A stretch of DNA of 64,000 bases, from NCBI RefSeq assembly GCF_020360975.1, contig NW_025408668.1, forward strand, positions 992,001 through 1,056,000, given 5' to 3'. The notes below the pieces were generated by a model, which was not told the origin of the DNA, searched no databases, and saw nothing but the letters and a program-made list of their open reading frames with translations. The stretch is from Hirsutella rhossiliensis (lineage: Eukaryota > Ascomycota > Sordariomycetes > Hypocreales > Ophiocordycipitaceae). The translations under genes were made by a program, and so were the position numbers. The first letter of the stretch is position 1. Each line of letters starts with the position of its first letter. Below are positions 1-12,299 of this stretch, in pieces.

Positions 1-3000
1 AAGTCGTAATAGTAGCTTACTTTAAAGCTCTCTAAGTAATAGTTCCTTTAAAAAGGGATATAATATACCTTTATAAGCTCTTTTTATTTAATAAATTATC
101 TATAAAAGACGAATCGCTTAAATAAAAGAAGATTTTAATAGCTAATTTCTTCCTTTCTTACCCTCTTAAGCGTAGGCTATATAATCTTATTAAATAAAGA
201 TAAAGGATTACTTAGTTTACTACTTCTTAGTACTTAGAGCTAGGATTTTAGTTATACCTAGCTAGCTAGGAGACTATAAAAGAGATATTTAGTCTAGTAG
301 AAATAGCTAAAAAAAAAAAAAGTAAGGAGCCTACCTTCTATTAATATTAGCATTTTTCTTACTTCCTAGCTTAAAAGGATAGATTAAGTAAAAGCTCTTC
401 GTTTAATATAAGTATAGAAGGAAGCTTCTTATTAAAGGAATTAAGGAGGAATTTATAAGCGACCTTATCGATATAGGCGTCTTAGGTAAGCTAGATAGTT
501 TATTAGGACCTATTTTAAAAGATTTATATTCCTAGGAACTACTTTAGCTCCCCTAGCTTAGTTATCTTATACCTTTATTATAGGCCTTATATAGCCTCCC
601 TAGCTATTACTTCTTCCTCTTTTAAGTAGGCCTAGATAATATTATCGATATAAAAGAAGACTATAATTTTACCCTTCTATATTATATATAGTTCCTAAGA
701 GGCTTTCTTAAAGCCTAGGGCTTTAAGGGAACCTATTAAATACTATTACTAAAGAAGGGGTAATCTTTATAGTTTATATAGAGCTTTCCTAGGCTATAGA
801 ATCTTTCTTAGCTATTAAAAGCTTAGTAAAAGGTATATATAGATAACTTTTTCTTCTTCCTTAAGTAAGTAGTTAATAAAGGCGTTAACTATATCTATCT
901 AATTAAGTTCGAGGTTAAATTCTACTACTATAGCTATAAGGGTCTAAAAAGATATCCTTACTAAGGTAGTTACCTTAGTAAGTAGATCCCCCTTTTCCTA
1001 TTAATTCCTATAGATAACTAGCCGGGCCTTATACTTTTAAAGGAAGCTATATTTATTAGTTTTATAGATAAAGACTTACTTATAGCTAAGGACCTATTTT
1101 CCTTTTACCTTTTCTTTAAGGACCTCTTTAAAAGACCCTATCTCTTTATATAAGGCTAGGTAGTCTTTCTAGGCCTAGGAAAACTAGTCTTTAAAGGGGT
1201 ATTTTTCTAGCTACTTTTAGTTTACTAGTAGGTCTAAGAGGTCTCTTTTATATACCTTCCTTACTAATAGCTATAGCTTAAAAAGCCGGCTTACTATAAA
1301 CGCTTTATAGGAACCGTCTTCTATATATATTAGATAGAAGTCGGAAAAACAATCGAAATAAAAAAGAAATTAGCTTTCTTTTATATTAGGCCCTATACCT
1401 TCCTTTGCTTTTTAAAATAAGGATAAAAAGGTAGCTAAGTAATCTTTTAAGAGTAGTACCTTTCCTACCCCTTTAAGGGTTAAGATAGGAAGACTAACTA
1501 AAAAAGCTGCTTTTAAATCTTCTTCTTATATAGGAGGAGGCGTAGGGAAGTAAGCGTATTCTAGCTCTACTACTTTCTTATAGTCTCCTTCTTTATTTAG
1601 ATTATCTAATCTAGTAGCTTCCTTTTCTTCGAAGTAGGCGTTATCCTCGATTACTTTAACGTTAGTTTCTTCTTTTATTTCCTTATCTAAGACCTCTTCT
1701 TAAAACTATTAAGAAGGGGGGATTTAAATCTTTTAAATTAGCTAACGTTATAAGAGTAAGAAGGGCTATTAATCCCTCTTTTTATCGAAAAAGCTAGATT
1801 TATCGAAATTTATATCCCTAGTTAAAATAACCTTCTATAAAAAAGGAATCTAGATCTAGAAGATATTTATAGAATTATAACTAATAAGGTAACTAATAAA
1901 GGCTCTAGGATTAAGCTTTCTTTTCTTTTTCCTTTTTAGCTATATATCGGTAGTTATAGTATATACCTTATAGCTATAGGTATAAAGGTAAGCTAGCGAG
2001 GCCCTCTTCTTCGTAAAGAGCTTAAGGGGAGATTTCTAGTCTATTCCTTAGGTCTTAAAAAGGGCCCCTAGGTCCCTATAGTCCCTTAGGCCCCTAGGGT
2101 CCCTTAGGGTCCGGTTCTAAAGGTAATAGGCGGTCTTAATAACTTCCCTTTAAAGGTTATAGGGAAGCTTTATAGCTAGTCTTATTATACGGGCCCTTTC
2201 TATTATAGCACCCCTTAATCTTTCTACCCCTTTATTCTAGGCCTAGGTATTCGGTGCTAATAAGAGGGGTAAAATACCCCTTTTTTAAAGCTAATTTAAG
2301 ATATCCTTTATAAATAGCTCTCTATTAAACTATATCTTCTTTACCTTATAACTAAAGTAGGATTTTATCTAGTTAATAAAGTCTTAGAGGGCCGACTAGT
2401 TATACTTACTTAGGTAGGTCTATAAGAAATAAGGGAAACCTATCCCTAAAAAGGCGTCTATAAAAAATATTACCTTAATAAAGCTTTCTTAATTCTTAGA
2501 GATATCGGTTTAGTCGACCTAAATTTCCTTATATAGCTAGTCTAGCTATAAAGGGGTTCGTCTATAAATTTATCTCTTAGTCTTTCCTTAGCTATAGTAT
2601 TTATATTTAACGGTCTTTAGTCCCCTTATTTATACGCCTTATTATTAGCCTAGCTTATATAAAGCTAGGGGGCCTAGGTAACTAAGTTATACGTACTAAA
2701 GAAGACCGTCTCCTTAGGCTACTAAAAGAGGGTCCTTTATAGTAGACCTATTCCTATTAGTAGGGAAAGCTAACTTCTTAAGTAGTTCCTTCTTATAAAT
2801 AGGTCGGAATTTAAGAATAAATTAACCGAATTTTTCCTCGATAAGCCTAATTGCCTAATTCTTCTAGACTAGCCTTATAGGCTTAGTAGTCGTATCCTAG
2901 AAGATTCCTTCCTCTTAAAGAAAGTAAAAGGAAATTAAGCTTATTAAAAATTAAGGGTAAAAAGCTACCCTTTTTTATTAAAGAATTTATATAGACCTAT

Positions 3001-5398
3001 TAGATAATTTTATCGTAAAATTCACCCTTCTATATCCTTCTATCTATATAGTTAATTCCTTAGTAATAAGGTATTCCCTCTATACCTTCTTAAAAGACCG
3101 GAATTATAAGAGTATATTATAGATATTAAGGGAAGTGCTAGAGTTAAGGATAGCTAATTTTTATAGGGGATAGTCAGAGGGTCCTAATAGGTAGTCTTAC
3201 TAATCTATAGGGAAGATAAATACTAGATTTACTATACTAACGATTTTTCCTTAAATTTATAGCTTAAATAAGGGTAGCGGTATTAGTTACTATTTCTTAG
3301 TAACCTAAATCTCGTCTATCTTTTTCTATAATAAGGGGTCCTCCTTAAAAGACTATTATATTATTTCTTATAGCCTCTTTAAAGGGTTAAACTCTTTAGG
3401 TCGGTTTTCCTCGAAGACTTACTAGTAGTCTTCTAGCCGATAGGGCTTTTTATATACTTAGTAAGTAGGTCGATTCCTCCTTATACGTTATTTCTTTAAG
3501 GAGTCCTTATCTCTTTTTAGAAGGTCTACTTAAAAACCCCCCCTTTTTACCCCTTATTACTAATTTTAATAAAGAGGTTCGATTTCGACTAGTTCCTTAA
3601 TTTTTCGACTAATAGACTAAAAGGTCTATTAAGGGACTAGTTAGGCCGGTCTAACTAACGGGACCGGGCCTAGAGTAGAAGGCAGAGCTAGGGCTAGGAC
3701 TAGGGCAGCCGTTAAAGACGGGGTTAAGGCTCTCGAGGGAGGAGGAGCTAAAGGGGCAGTAGTAGTAGCAGCGGGGTCTATAATAATAAGGGTAGTAGGT
3801 CGAGCTGTCTAGGTCGAGTGCTAGCTATAAAGGAATAAGACTACTTACTATTATACTTTAGTAGCCTCTTCGTTTAGTTCCTAGCTAGCTTCTTAAAAGA
3901 TAGTTAAGTAACTATTACTAATAGGCTTAATTAGTAGAGATATATCCTATAGCTACTAGCTAGAAAGAGCTTTTATTAGGAAGTATTAGTTAGCTTCCTT
4001 AAGGATCTCTTCTTACTTAGCTAGCTACGAAGAAGCTAGTAGATTCCTAGTAGAAAAGGCTCCTAGGTAGGCTATATAGGTCTTCCTAATACGGTTAGTT
4101 ATATATCCCTTTAAGGGAGCTATTAAGGTCTCGAGCTTTAAAAGCTACTACTTAGGAGTCTCTTCCTCTTAAAAAGAGATTAGCTTTATAGTACTAATAG
4201 ATTCTATTATTACTATATAAGTAATAGTTAGTAGCTTTATTTTATAGAGGTATTCTTTTTAATAACTCTCGTAGTTACCTAAGGTAGTAGAAAAAGCTCT
4301 TTATTATATAGAGGTTAGCTTAGAGAAGAGGGAAGCTCCCTCTATAAATTCCGTTGCCTTAGGATAAAGAGAGGGCTTAAGAGGGTCCTACTTATTAAAG
4401 AAGACTAAATTATAAATAGTTCTATTTATACGAGCCTATAGCTCCTTTACCTACTTATTTTAATCTTAGGGCTCTATAAGAATCGTCTTATAAACTATAG
4501 GGGCGGTAGAGTTATTTTTTATTATTATTATAAGGGAAGGGTAGAAAAGTTAGTTAAAAATCGGCTTTTTTAGTAAGAGGGGTAAAAGGATATAAGAAAG
4601 GTACCTTTTATAGTAGCCGGAAAGTATAGGAATTCTATTCCTCTTAGGCTTATAACTCTTATAAAGAGAGATATAAGAAGTATATATAAAATATATAAAG
4701 GTAAAATTAAAAGTAAGGGGTCGGATAGGTAGTATAGAGATATTTAATTCTTATAGGGGCAGTAATAAAAGTAGGGGAGTAATTATTATATTACCTTAAT
4801 TATCCTTCTTTCTTTTATCTAACGCCTCTCTTTATACCTACCTAGCATCTTAATTAATAAAGAAGATCCTACTTAAAGAAGCTATTAATATCCTTTTAAC
4901 TACTAAGCTTTTTACTAGTTTTTCCCCTCCTTTCTAGCCGTTACCGGTATATCTATCTTATCTCTCGCTACCTCTATAAGAAGCTATCGCTACTTATACT
5001 TCCCCTTATACCCCTACCCTCCTTTCTATACCTCTTTTTAGCTCTTTCTTCCTTCTTCTATACTAGGTGTTTTTAGCTTCCTTAGTCCCTCTTATTAAGG
5101 GATATCTCCGAGAACTACGAAATTAAGCTACGCTTCGCGATAATACTAGCTTCGCGCCGTACTTATTAAGTTACTAGTATCGGCCCTAGGTTTTTATTTT
5201 CCTAGTTAGGGGGCCTAGACTAGGGTTAGGGGGAGGTCCTAATAAATTCGTCGCTAGGTCTAGGTAAGCGAGGTCCGGGCCGGCCTACTTATAGTAGGGC
5301 TAGACTGCTAGTATATTTATAAGGGCTTTTAGAAGCGCTAATTAACTAATTAATAAGTAGGTTAGTATAGTTTACTAGTCCGACTAAAAATTAATCGT
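1..5398 (-). mobile_element. RIP-degraded Ty1/Copia retrotransposon relic (left end outside window)
   Basis: No intact frame remains, but the minus strand still reads as Copia-type pol. Around 450-1150 there is the RVT_2 reverse transcriptase pattern: a TLVSISFRTLIAIVVEFDLE-like block, then QIDIVNAF, and at about 638-655 FFYIDN, the mutated form of the catalytic VYVDD. This is followed by LGELKQFLGI. Stops fall at TAA/TAG codons where CAA/CAG would fit, as expected from C-to-T change at CpA. RNase H would lie at 1-400, and integrase and gag at higher coordinates; I could not delimit these and saw no LTR. The whole segment is AT-rich and almost free of CpA/TpG. Class and strand are seen; the outer limits are a guess. 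Confidence 0.7.
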
Positions 5399-5477
5399 GC
5401 CCCTAGCTAGATTTAAACTAACTCTAGCATTATAGCTAGTAGACTTCCTAGGTATATAACTACTATACTATAAGGGT
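5399..5477 (-). pseudogene. tRNA-like fossil with acceptor, D- and T-arm remnants
   Basis: Read on the minus strand, the 5' end ACCCTTA can pair with the 3' end TAGGGGC if two C-to-T/G-to-A changes are allowed. GTAT...ATAC forms a D-stem around an AGTAGTTAT loop (A-box like). GTTAG-TTTAAAT-CTAGC forms a T-arm (B-box like; the normal loop would be TTCAAAT). The middle is about 6 nt too long for a standard anticodon arm, although CTAGC/GCTAG can pair. It is either a RIP-mutated tRNA gene or a tRNA-derived SINE head. It lies 27 nt from the target duplication of the neighbouring Gypsy element. Confidence 0.4.
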
Positions 5478-5504
5478 TATATAAGTATTTTTTTATATAT
5501 AAGA

Positions 5505-5508
5505 GTAG
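5505..5508. other. Target-site duplication GTAG, left copy
   Basis: The GTAG directly outside the left LTR is repeated directly outside the right LTR at 18089-18092. This marks 5509-18088 as one insertion. Confidence 0.7.
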
Positions 5509-5888
5509 TTTAATAGGGACGAGGGCATATACCTAAAGCACGTATAGTACGTAGCTAAGGATTAGTAAAGTAATTAACTACGTAATTATCTAATTATCGG
5601 TCCTATATATAACTCTAAGGGCCTTAGGTTATAGATATAAGTCTTAGAGATTTCTTTACTCTATGCTTCTTTATCTCTACTAAAGTCGCGTAACTAGCGG
5701 CCTTTACTTTAAAGGGGAAAAATAAAAATTTAAATTAACTCTAATTAAGGAAGATACTTAATTAAATAATTAAGGTCTTTATAAAGCCTTTAAGTATACT
5801 TCGAAGTAGGTAAGAAGGGGGGGGGGCGCTAGGGGTCTTATCCCTTTAACGGGCTAATGTTTATAGGGGTGCGATCTTACCTATTAAA
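5509..5888 (-). repeat. 3' LTR of the 12.6-kb Gypsy relic
   Basis: This copy differs from 17709-18088 at 26 of 380 positions, all C/T or G/A. At 23 of these it carries the T or A state, so it is the more mutated copy. It contains a run of G at about 5817-5826. Its ends are inverted (TTTAA.. and ..TTAAA), without the usual TG/CA. Confidence 0.85.
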
Positions 5889-5897
5889 CTCCTCCTT
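5889..5897 (-). promoter_or_regulatory. Polypurine tract of the Gypsy relic
   Basis: On the minus strand AAGGAGGAG directly precedes the 3' LTR, the expected place for the plus-strand primer of an element read leftward. It independently supports the orientation given by the pol domains. Confidence 0.6.
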
Positions 5898-6299
5898 AGT
5901 AACTTTCCGACCTAAGATACTAACGGAAAGGGCGCGATAATAACGGGTAAGGCTCTCTTCCTAAGCACGTAAGTAAGTAAATAAACTATCGATAGAACTT
6001 TTCTCCTTTACTATAATCCCTTCCCTTCGCGTTATTTATTCCTCCCTTTACCTACGAGCTACTTATTTAGCTCTTTCCTATCTTTACTTATATACTTCCT
6101 TTTTTAGATAATTATCTACTACCCCTTATATACGCTCCTAAGTATTCGCGCTTATTATTCCTAAGGGCGTTAGGGAAACGAAGTAGTTAGTATCTTTACT
6201 AGTCTATAGCTTTAGGTATAGCTAGATTAAATAAGCTATAGAGTCTTATAGACTAGTCGTTATTACGTTACTAGTAGTCCTATATAAATATATAGAATT

Positions 6300-8420
6300 A
6301 TAGTCGTTAATATCTTAGCGGTAGTTCTAATATATTCCTAGGTTTTTAACTCCTTTAACCTAGGAGGGTTTAAAGCCCGGTATAAACCTTATAAGGACTA
6401 TAGCTAGAGAGGCTATTACTATACTTCGTTTTTAGGGAGTAATAGGGCGCGCCGTAGGCGTTACTAGAGTCTTTAGCCTTAGGGTAATTAATTAAGCGCC
6501 TAGTAATTTCGGAGTCCTAGGGCGAGTTAGTAGCCGTGCTATCTACCTTTCTTCCCTACTAGCTTCTTATCGGGCTATCGGCGGGGGTACGGTTATAAGT
6601 CTTTCGCTCCTCTATACGTTTAAAGGGATCGTTAATAGCGGGCGAGGAGTAGGCCTAATTAGCTATATATCTAAGGGGGAAAATAAAGGCGTCGTTTCTA
6701 TATAGATAAGGGGACTAGTAAGGGCGCTTAGCTCTCTCCTTTATAGATTCTAGGGTAGGGATCCTATCTTAAGGTTACTTAGGGAAAAGCTACTTAGTTT
6801 AGATAAGGAGCTTAATTTAGTTAACGCTTAAGGTAACGAAGGTCTAGGCCTATTCTCGATCCCCGTCGGCGCGATTAAATAGTTAGGGGTCTTTTTAGGG
6901 AGGAGTCTTATAAAGAAACCGCGTATAGCTTAAGCGATCGGGTTAGGTTACTCTATAAAGGTAGCTAGCGTAGTTAGCTTTTTTCTCGCTCTCCTTACTA
7001 TATAAGCTAGTTCTATATCTCTTTAAAGCGGTAGTTTCTATCCGCTAGGCCTATCTTAAAGGTTAACTACCTCCGGGACCTCTTAAAGGTCTTATTCTTC
7101 TTAATCTCCTAGAATAATATAGTTATATCGGTAAATCCGTTTATACCTAAGAATCCTCGTAGAAAAGACTCTACTAAAAGTTATTAAACCTTAATTAAAT
7201 AGTATCCTTTATAGTCGTCTAACCCCGCTATTAAACTACTAGGAAACTCCGCTACCCTATAATATCGCTTATATATAATTAAGTTCGTTCGCCGTAATAG
7301 CTTAGATTCTATATATTAGCCTATCGATATAGCCTTTTATACTTATCTTCTTATTTAGCTTAAAGAAATACTAGTCTTAGTATAAGATTTTATCTATTTA
7401 CGGGGCTTCTTATATTACCCTATACCTTTACTTTAGAATTACTTTAACCTTTAGGCATCGCTACTTAATTATCTTAAGGCATAGCCGGACTATACCTCTA
7501 ACTTAGTATTAGATTATTATTAAGGCTAAGTAGCTATATTCCTACCCTTCCTACTAAGCGGTATAAGGGACTAGCGTATAGGTAAAGTTATAAGGGACTT
7601 AGAGGATATAAAGAAACTACCGCTATACTTATAGGAACGTATAGAGTCTAGCGTGCCGTCCCTCTTTTAAAGTATCGAAAACGACTAAGTTTCCTTCCTT
7701 ATAGTCTTAGAGGAACGCTCCTTAGTAGAGTCCCCCTTTATTTAGTCCTACTAAAAAGTTAATAACTTTAGTTATATACCTTTATTTATACGCGAAGCGA
7801 CTAAGGTTAAAGGTAGGAGCGGTAAACTTAATTAGATACTCCCTATCGTTTAGGCATTTATAGTACTTTATATATCTATCTTCCGTATCTTCGATAGGTT
7901 CCCTTTAGTAGTCGGTATAAACCGATAGTAGGTAAGGTAAGGGGTATACTACGTTCTCGATACCTCTTATTAAGATCTTAATTATCGCGCTAAGGCCGAA
8001 GCTCGTAGCCTATCGTTTATCGATAGCTTTATAGAGAAAGTTATATACGTCGACGATATACTCTTCCTAGCGGGCCCTATTCCTAGTAAATCCGTTTATC
8101 TTTTTAACGCCCTTATATATTATCCGAGCGTCTTTAAAGGTAATATCCCGCCGTCTAATAAGGCCCGTTAGTATTAGGTGCTAATAATCTCTATAGACGT
8201 ACTAAGGAGGTTACTTTTACCTATAAACGTTTTATCGGTCTTAGTCTATAAACTTTTCCTTATCTTCGGCGTAGAAGCGCCCTTCGCCGCCTTCTACTTT
8301 AACTTCGCTATAGTAAGTAAGCAAAATAGAGCTCCTACTCCTAAATAGTAGTACGCTAAAGAAGATAGCGGTATTCTTAGGGAGGTCTATAGCTAGGCCT
8401 AGGATATTATTTAGGTTCGC
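6300..8420 (-). pseudogene. Degraded reading frame of unknown function inside the Gypsy relic
   Basis: One minus-strand frame from about 8,420 leftward is protein-like. Examples are DIAANLNNILGLAIDLP near 8,400, RRDITFKDARIIYKGVKK near 8,130, and FTAPTFNLSRFAYK near 7,800. Interruptions are almost only TAA/TAG where glutamine or tryptophan codons would fit, the RIP pattern. It lies downstream of integrase and before the 3' LTR, where ordinary Gypsy elements have no gene. I do not recognise the family. It could be an element-borne extra gene or a nested transposon; the limits are approximate. Confidence 0.4.
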
Positions 8421-8590
8421 CGCTATATCTTAGGAAAGGGTAAAGTAAGTAAAAGAGAGGGAGAAGATAAGATTAAATAGTTAGGGTAAGTAGTTCTAAG
8501 TTATAACGCTAAGAGGCTAAGAGGGTATTATATATATATATAAGAGTTATATTAATAAAAGGGATCGTTATAAGTAGGGAAGTGTACGGA

Positions 8591-8616
8591 GTATATATAT
8601 ATATATATATATATAT
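8591..8616. repeat. (TA)n microsatellite
   Basis: About 13 TA units lie in the gap between two divergent ruined reading frames of the Gypsy relic. In RIP-treated DNA such runs can arise from CA/TG repeats. Confidence 0.8.
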
Positions 8617-8879
8617 AAAAAGAAAAAGAAGGAAGGAAGAAGGAGGGTATAGCGAGAGGAATAAATAGTTATTAAAGCGCGTAGTTATTAGTTACTTTAG
8701 CCGGCCTCTATAGTAGTAAGGTCTTAGGCGTGTTTAAGGGTTACGCTTAAATAGCTTCTTCTACTAGTTATCGATTAGTAAGCTATCTAATCTCTGCCCT
8801 TTTCTTCTCCTCTTTACTCTTTCTATTCCTCTTCTTCCTTTTCTCTCCTCTATCTTCTTTATTTCTCTAGACCGCTACC

Positions 8880-10150
8880 TCTTATCTTCTCCTTTTACGA
8901 CTACCTCTTCTTCCTTATTATATCTCGTAAGACCGCTAAGCTCGAAACTAAAGAGCTACTAGATATCGTTAACCTCTCTTTAACTACTCTTCTACGACCT
9001 TCTCTCGTTACTACTACTCTTCTTACTTAAAATTATCGCACCGAGGTCTTTCCTCTTTATATAGAGTACTTTCGAGTAACGACTATCTAACTTATCTAAT
9101 CTCGCTTAGCTCGTTCTAACCGTCTTCTTCTATAGATCTATAGTTACTTCGAGACCTAGGTCCGTAGTAGAAATAATATCGGTTACTAAGGGTTTTTAAT
9201 TTATATAGAAATTGCCTTTCGGTTATAGGTTCTGTTAGAAGCTCCCGATATTATTAGGATTAAAGCGCGCGGTTGCTCTCCTCTCTCTTACTTTCTCGAG
9301 AGCACGCTAGGTTAGTATAATTAAATCGTCTTCTATGCCCTTTATTATAAACATCGGCTAGTAACCTATATCCCTATAGAAATCGCTTATTTACGCGGAT
9401 ACTTCTTTTCTTAGCTTAGTTTAAGGTAGTAAGAATACTCTTAAGTAGTCTTAATTACTTTATATAGAACTTATAATCCTCGCCTTTATTAAGGGTATAT
9501 TCGAACTTATTAAATAACTATAACTTCCGCTTACGAGCACGTTATATTTCCTTTTTATAAGTATATCTCTCTTTTAGGCACTGCCGGTAGTTCTTACGCT
9601 AACTATGTCTAGGATTCGACTAAGGCGCCCGTTTATAAATAGCGGTACTTCCTTAGATATTATAGGGCTACTTACGACCTTAATAGATTCGCTAACCGTA
9701 TATATAGTTATAATTTCCGTACTAACCTTAAGACTAATAAATTTTACAACGAGTATATTAGTAATAAGACCGCCCCTTATCTTTTTTATAATATCCTTAA
9801 TCCCTTTAGTCCTACTAAGGATTTAAAGGAAGGAGAGGAAATTAACCTTACGCCTATTTTACTTAGAAAGAGATTATATAGGTTCAACGAGCTCTCTCTT
9901 AAGTAATAATTAGATAGTCTTTAAGTTCGCTTTATAGTAGTCTATAGTAGGTTTACTAGGAGTAGGTAGCCTTATTTAGTCGCTATCTTTAGTAGTAAAA
10001 GTTTTTCTCTTAAGGTTATACGCGTTTAATTTAGTAAGTCGAAAATACATTAAAATTTATCTTATAAGCGCGTTTATTTTCGCTGCGGTAGGCCTCCCCC
10101 TTTATAATAAAAAATAGACGTCCCTATCTATAAAGTAAAAAATCCTATTC
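8880..10150 (+). pseudogene. Degraded plus-strand reading frame inside the Gypsy relic
   Basis: From about 8,940 rightward one plus-strand frame reads like protein. Examples are KLETKELLDIVNLSLTTLL near 8,940, EVFPLYIEYFRV near 9,050, and a GFLIYIEIAFRL-like segment near 9,190. Stops are again mostly TAA/TAG at glutamine-like sites. It runs antisense to the element's pol and diverges from the minus-strand frame at 6.3-8.4 kb, leaving a gap of about 450 bp between them. The longest surviving stretch is 9605-9826. The function is unknown. Confidence 0.35.
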
Positions 10151-11099
10151 TTAAGGGAGGTAGGTAGTAAGAATATTCGTTTTCTTACTTTATTATTTAA
10201 TTATATCTCTATTCGTCTTCTTTAAGGTAGTAAAGGGTAAGTTATTATTAAGGAAGGGTAGGAAATATTATCTTTATCTACTTAAAGAGCTTTAAGTAGA
10301 AAATTTAAAATAGTAAGGTAGTAAGTAGGGCGCTTATAAATATCTCGGCTACTATAGTCGTCCTTCGATTAGATAGTTAGACGGTGCCTAGGTTACTAGT
10401 TAGGTTCTAGTATACTTCTTACGATAGTCGTAGATTTTTATCTTTACTGCCTTTTCCTTCCTAGCTCCTTTTTACCTCCTCTTTTTCTCGTTAGATTAGC
10501 GTCCTTAGGGCTCCTATATAGAGATCCTTTTTTACTTTACTAAGTTATAGTAGCTAAACCTTAATCGTATACCTTAGGCCTTTCTTAGATATCCGTAGTC
10601 GCTCTTCTTTCTCTTCTTAGCTTTAATCCTTCTAAGGTTTATTAAGGAGTTATTATAACTATAATACTATCTAATCTAAGGCTTCTCTACTTAGTAGGAG
10701 TAGTAAATTATTTACTTCGTTTATTATTTCTTCCTTCCTCCTCTTATTAAGAGTAATCTTATTCTAGAGCAACTAGTCGTCCTTAGTAGAGCACTACTAA
10801 CCTTCCTTATCCTTTTTAAACTTCTTTAGATACTCTCCTAGGATTATCTTATTAAGTACGATTCTATCTAAAGTCTTAATCCTATACGCCCTAGACTACT
10901 CTAAGCGCGATACTACTTAAAAGGGGCCGTTCTACCTTATCTAATACTTAGCTTACCTCCCTAGATTATTTAATCGTCTTACGTCGAATAGTAAGATAAG
11001 GTCTCTAGGTTATAGGCTTTCTTTCCTTATCGTATACTTATTAGCTTTATCTATCCTCTTTACTAATTAATTCCGATATCTTATTACTCTTTTCTTAGC

Positions 11100-11900
11100 T
11101 TCTTTTATATCTTTTTCTTTCCTTTTTAAAACTCGTACTTATACTTTAAATAATTCTTCTCTTATCTTTACTTTATCTTAGTTAATTAGTCGCTAAGTTA
11201 GGTATTCTACCTTAAGAGGTAGTACCGGTTCCTATCTATATAGTAAGTAGAAAGCTAATATTTCATAAGACTCTTTAACTACTATTTAGTCTATAAGGAT
11301 TACTTAGTTAAGGTATCTAATCTACTTACCCTTTTTCTCTACTATTTTTATAAATACTATTATTAACCTTTAGTACCCTTATTCTACTACTATGTTCGCC
11401 TTTAGATTATATACTAAAGTTTAAATAACTTTAACGCCTATATCCTCTAGGATATACTTAAAGTCTTTTTTTATTTCGGGCCCTCTATCGATTATAGCGT
11501 ATAGTATTACGCTATACCTATAAATAATAGAGAGTATAAATTTAGTTATAGCTCCTATAGTAATTTCCTTAACTAGGGTTACTTTTACTTATTTAGTAAG
11601 GTCGTCTTATACTTCTATAAAGTATAAATACCTATAATTAGATAGTATATACTAGCTATTAAAGTAAATCTTACTTATAAGGTAGCTAGGCGTAGTCGCG
11701 GTTATAACTTCCTAGGGTCTCTTAGTCGTAAAGTATTAGCATTCTTTATAGGAAGAGATTACGCTATAAATATCGTTTTAAAGGCTAGCCTACTAATACC
11801 TATTCTTTATAAACGTATATATAACTTATCGTCCTTTATATTCTATTTACGCGTAGTACTTTACGATAATCCTTTTCTATTCTTTTAGGTCGTCTATAAC
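11100..11900 (-). pseudogene. Integrase core remnant of the Gypsy relic
   Basis: Minus-strand reading near 11,476-11,500 gives AIIDRGPEI, the second-aspartate block of retroviral-type integrases. It is preceded at about 11,560-11,640 by an EV..DDLTK-like block and a KEITIGAITKFI-like helix. It contains RIP stops. In a live copy it would insert the cDNA; here it only helps to class the element. Confidence 0.6.
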
Positions 11901-12299
11901 TAGTATAGGTCCCCTTTCTTCCTTCCTAGGGAGTCGCTAAAGCTTTTAATCTTTAACGTAGAAATTTAGACTCTTTAAACGTAGCTTCCTATAGTCTTAT
12001 TTAGAAAGGCCCTCCGGCTATTTTAACGTTTAAAGGAAGTCCGTAATTATCCTCGATTCCTTTAAGTAGTCCCCTTATAGCTTAGTCCCTTATACTACGT
12101 TTAAGTAGAAGTCTATAAATTCTTTAATATCGCTTTCTATTTCCCTATTTAATATATTAGAAGGTCCTTTAGGCTTTCTTAAGAGTCCGTCGGCTACGCT
12201 ATTCTTCTTACCTTCGACGTATCGTATAGTAAAGTTAAAGAGGAAAATATAGCTTATCTAGCGAGTTACTATAGCTCTAGGGACGTCTTTAAGGGCACC

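Noticed and set aside
9605..9826. A 73-codon open frame with hydrophobic residues
   Set aside because: As a separate gene it is not credible: it is a surviving piece of a larger RIP-degraded frame.
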